Source: Candidatus Pacearchaeota archaeon (GTDB lineage: Archaea > Nanobdellota > Nanobdellia > Pacearchaeales > GW2011-AR1). Taken from it: a stretch of DNA of 7,010 bases. The translations under genes and the position numbers were made by a program. Under the pieces are notes generated by a model, which was not told the origin of the DNA, searched no databases, and worked only from the letters and a program-made list of their open reading frames with translations. The stretch lies in contig NYZR01000018.1 in the NCBI GenBank assembly GCA_002687255.1, positions 1 through 7,010 of the forward strand. The letters are read 5' to 3'. Positions 5,621 to 7,010 of this stretch are shown piece by piece; position 1 is the stretch's first letter; each line of letters begins with the position of its first letter.

Positions 5621-7010
5621 ATGACACCAACCCTCAAGCCATACCAACAACAACTCGTAGAAGAAGTCTGGGCGCCAGGGCCACCCAGGGTCAACCATCA
5701 TCACCACTTAGAAACCCTAAGAACACGAAAAGACCAAAGAGGACTCGCAGAACACACCAGAATGCTCGAAAGAATGAGAGATCAAGACCTAACAGGGCTC
5801 ACCCAACCCCCAAGACTAGACCTCAAAGAACGGCCAGAATCCACGAAAAACACACAAGCAAAATCAGGAATCACAGGGGGACAACTCAAACACAAAAGAG
5901 GGGTCTTCCTCCACTCTCCACAACACAACAACCCCTTCCACGAAAAACACCTCATCGACATCAGCAGAGCAGACGTCACGGACTGGCGCATCAACTTCCA
6001 AGCCTATCAACAACCAGAAGAAGAATTCCAAAAAAAACTCACAACACACTACGCCGAATACGATGACAAACACCCCAAGAGAAAAACACCCTCGCTCGAA
6101 GAAAAAGCACGCAGAGCCCTTCAAGCGCTCCCAGAAGGCCGCACCATTCTCGAAGACACAGATCAAGAAACGCTCATCGCAATCATCGACTCTTACCGAT
6201 TCGCTCCAGCAATCAAAGCAGGAGACATCGAAACCATTGCTTGGCTCACCGCAGCAGGCCATCGCATCAACCAACTCGATAGAAAGATAAGAAGCGACAA
6301 ACCCGAACACTTAGAAACGACACAAGAACACCTCCAAATAACAAAAAGCCACCTCGTCGAAACATCTCCTGAAGAAGCAGGCCACCTCCTAGCCGTCGCA
6401 GCGCAAATCCTCCCAGAAAAACAAACCGCCATCTTCGCCACCGATCTCGCAGATCTCCAAGCCATAGATGCACACCAAACACCCATCACCCGAAACAACC
6501 AAACCTACATACCTGAAGTAGACTGGGAAGAAAAATTCAAACCAACAAGACTCAACTGGGAAACCGAAAAAGACTACCCTCGAGAACCAACCACGCTCGC
6601 CCAACTCAAAGAAGCAAACTATCTCACCCGTGCTCACACCATAGGGGCTCACAACACCCACGCCAAAGCCTTCGCCGATATACGATTCCTCAAGAGAAAG
6701 CACATCAAACAACACTTCGAAAGACCACGAGACTTCCTTAGGGCAGCGAAATCCATCTGGCCAGCATTCCAAAAAGACAAAGCCACCTATGCCGAATGGA
6801 AAAAAGCAGGCTCCCAAAAAGAAGATGAACCAACCTACCACCTTCCAAAAGACATTAGCAAACCCTGGGGGAAACTCTTCGACACCGTAGAATACTGTTG
6901 GTTCGAAGGGACAGAGAGCCTCGACAGAACACCTCAAAAGCGACACGCCTCAGTCAACACCTGGCTCACGAGAAGAATACCCCTCTCAGAACTCGAAACA
7001 CTTGCAGAAG
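5621..7010 (+). CDS. Large unrecognised ORF, 3' end outside the window (463+ aa)
   Basis: An uninterrupted frame of 463 codons runs from ATG 5621 to the right edge without a stop. Its C-ending codon preference matches topA, so it is almost certainly a real gene. No family is recognised. The start MTPTLKPYQQQLVEEVW recalls the opening of some helicases, but no Walker A or B motif is visible in the 463 residues, so a helicase call is not supported. A natural His tract (residues 26-29) is followed by a polar, probably disordered stretch to about 95. The rest is rich in charged residues and Trp with many predicted helices (for example HLLAVAAQILPEKQTAIFATDLADLQAID), one Cys, and no membrane segment or signal peptide. 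It is divergently transcribed from the TrmB-family gene, starts 93 bp away, and shares its promoter region, suggesting regulation by that protein. Domains beyond the window could define its role. Confidence 0.8.
   Translation, partial: MTPTLKPYQQQLVEEVWAPGPPRVNHHHHLETLRTRKDQRGLAEHTRMLERMRDQDLTGLTQPPRLDLKERPESTKNTQAKSGITGGQLKHKRGVFLHSPQHNNPFHEKHLIDISRADVTDWRINFQAYQQPEEEFQKKLTTHYAEYDDKHPKRKTPSLEEKARRALQALPEGRTILEDTDQETLIAIIDSYRFAPAIKAGDIETIAWLTAAGHRINQLDRKIRSDKPEHLETTQEHLQITKSHLVETSPEEAGHLLAVAAQILPEKQTAIFATDLADLQAIDAHQTPITRNNQTYIPEVDWEEKFKPTRLNWETEKDYPREPTTLAQLKEANYLTRAHTIGAHNTHAKAFADIRFLKRKHIKQHFERPRDFLRAAKSIWPAFQKDKATYAEWKKAGSQKEDEPTYHLPKDISKPWGKLFDTVEYCWFEGTESLDRTPQKRHASVNTWLTRRIPLSELETLAE

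Noticed and set aside
5621..5671. Helicase-like opening LKPYQQQLVEEVW
   Set aside because: No Walker A, DEAD/DEAH or other helicase motif is visible in the following 450 residues.
5528..5707. 60-residue N-terminal extension of the TrmB-family protein
   Set aside because: It shows no family similarity, would overlap the divergent gene and its promoter, and the ATG at 5527 has a TATA-like box at the right distance.
5714..6946. Several minus-strand frames opposite the large ORF
   Set aside because: They are Cys/Phe/Gly-rich artefacts of the skewed composition, with no promoter-like boxes; the plus-strand frame is continuous and has normal protein composition.

Overview
The window looks archaeal. 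It carries a type IA topoisomerase with the archaeal-style active-site sequence SYPRTSSQ, the archaeal/eukaryotic ribosomal protein L15e, and a TrmB-type regulator. Every gene start that can be judged has a TATA-like box centred about 25-27 bp upstream of the ATG and no usable Shine-Dalgarno, which is the archaeal leaderless arrangement. The lineage cannot be fixed from 7 kb; a small-genome archaeon is possible but is only a guess.

Layout. (1) 2-2548, plus strand: topA, open through the left edge and carrying a basic N-terminal extension. (2) 2545-3911, minus strand: three genes (146-aa unknown, L15e, 78-aa unknown), each with its own TATA-like box. The first converges on topA and shares the bases TTAA with its stop. 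(3) 3912-4180: divergent intergenic region holding a 151-nt hairpin-rich element closed by a perfect 12-bp terminal inverted repeat, followed by a TATA promoter. (4) 4181-4786, plus strand: an unrecognised 201-aa protein with seven cysteines. (5) 4826-5527, minus strand: a compact TrmB-family regulator. (6) 5528-5620: a divergent promoter region with two TATA-like boxes and a GGTGA-AGA-TCACC dyad between them. (7) 5621 to beyond 7010, plus strand: a large unrecognised ORF that leaves the window without a stop.

The most interesting signal is a set of related hairpin-rich sequences. Two lie in frame inside topA (about 1400-1531 and 2000-2080) and share near-identical segments plus a GAA-triloop hairpin whose stem bases differ but still pair. 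The intergenic 151-nt element carries the same kind of GAA hairpin and an ACAAA-loop hairpin like one in the first topA insert. Both inserts fall where type IA topoisomerases normally have surface loops or linkers. This resembles, in principle, the Rickettsia palindromic elements that insert into reading frames, but here in an archaeon.

A second window-wide signal is base skew. The plus strand is strongly C-over-G whichever strand the gene is on. The exceptions are the two topA inserts, the 151-nt element and the 4181-4786 gene, all G-over-C, which fits recent arrival or inversion. The genes do not form an obvious single pathway: topoisomerase and ribosomal protein are housekeeping, while the TrmB regulator most plausibly controls itself and the divergent large ORF.
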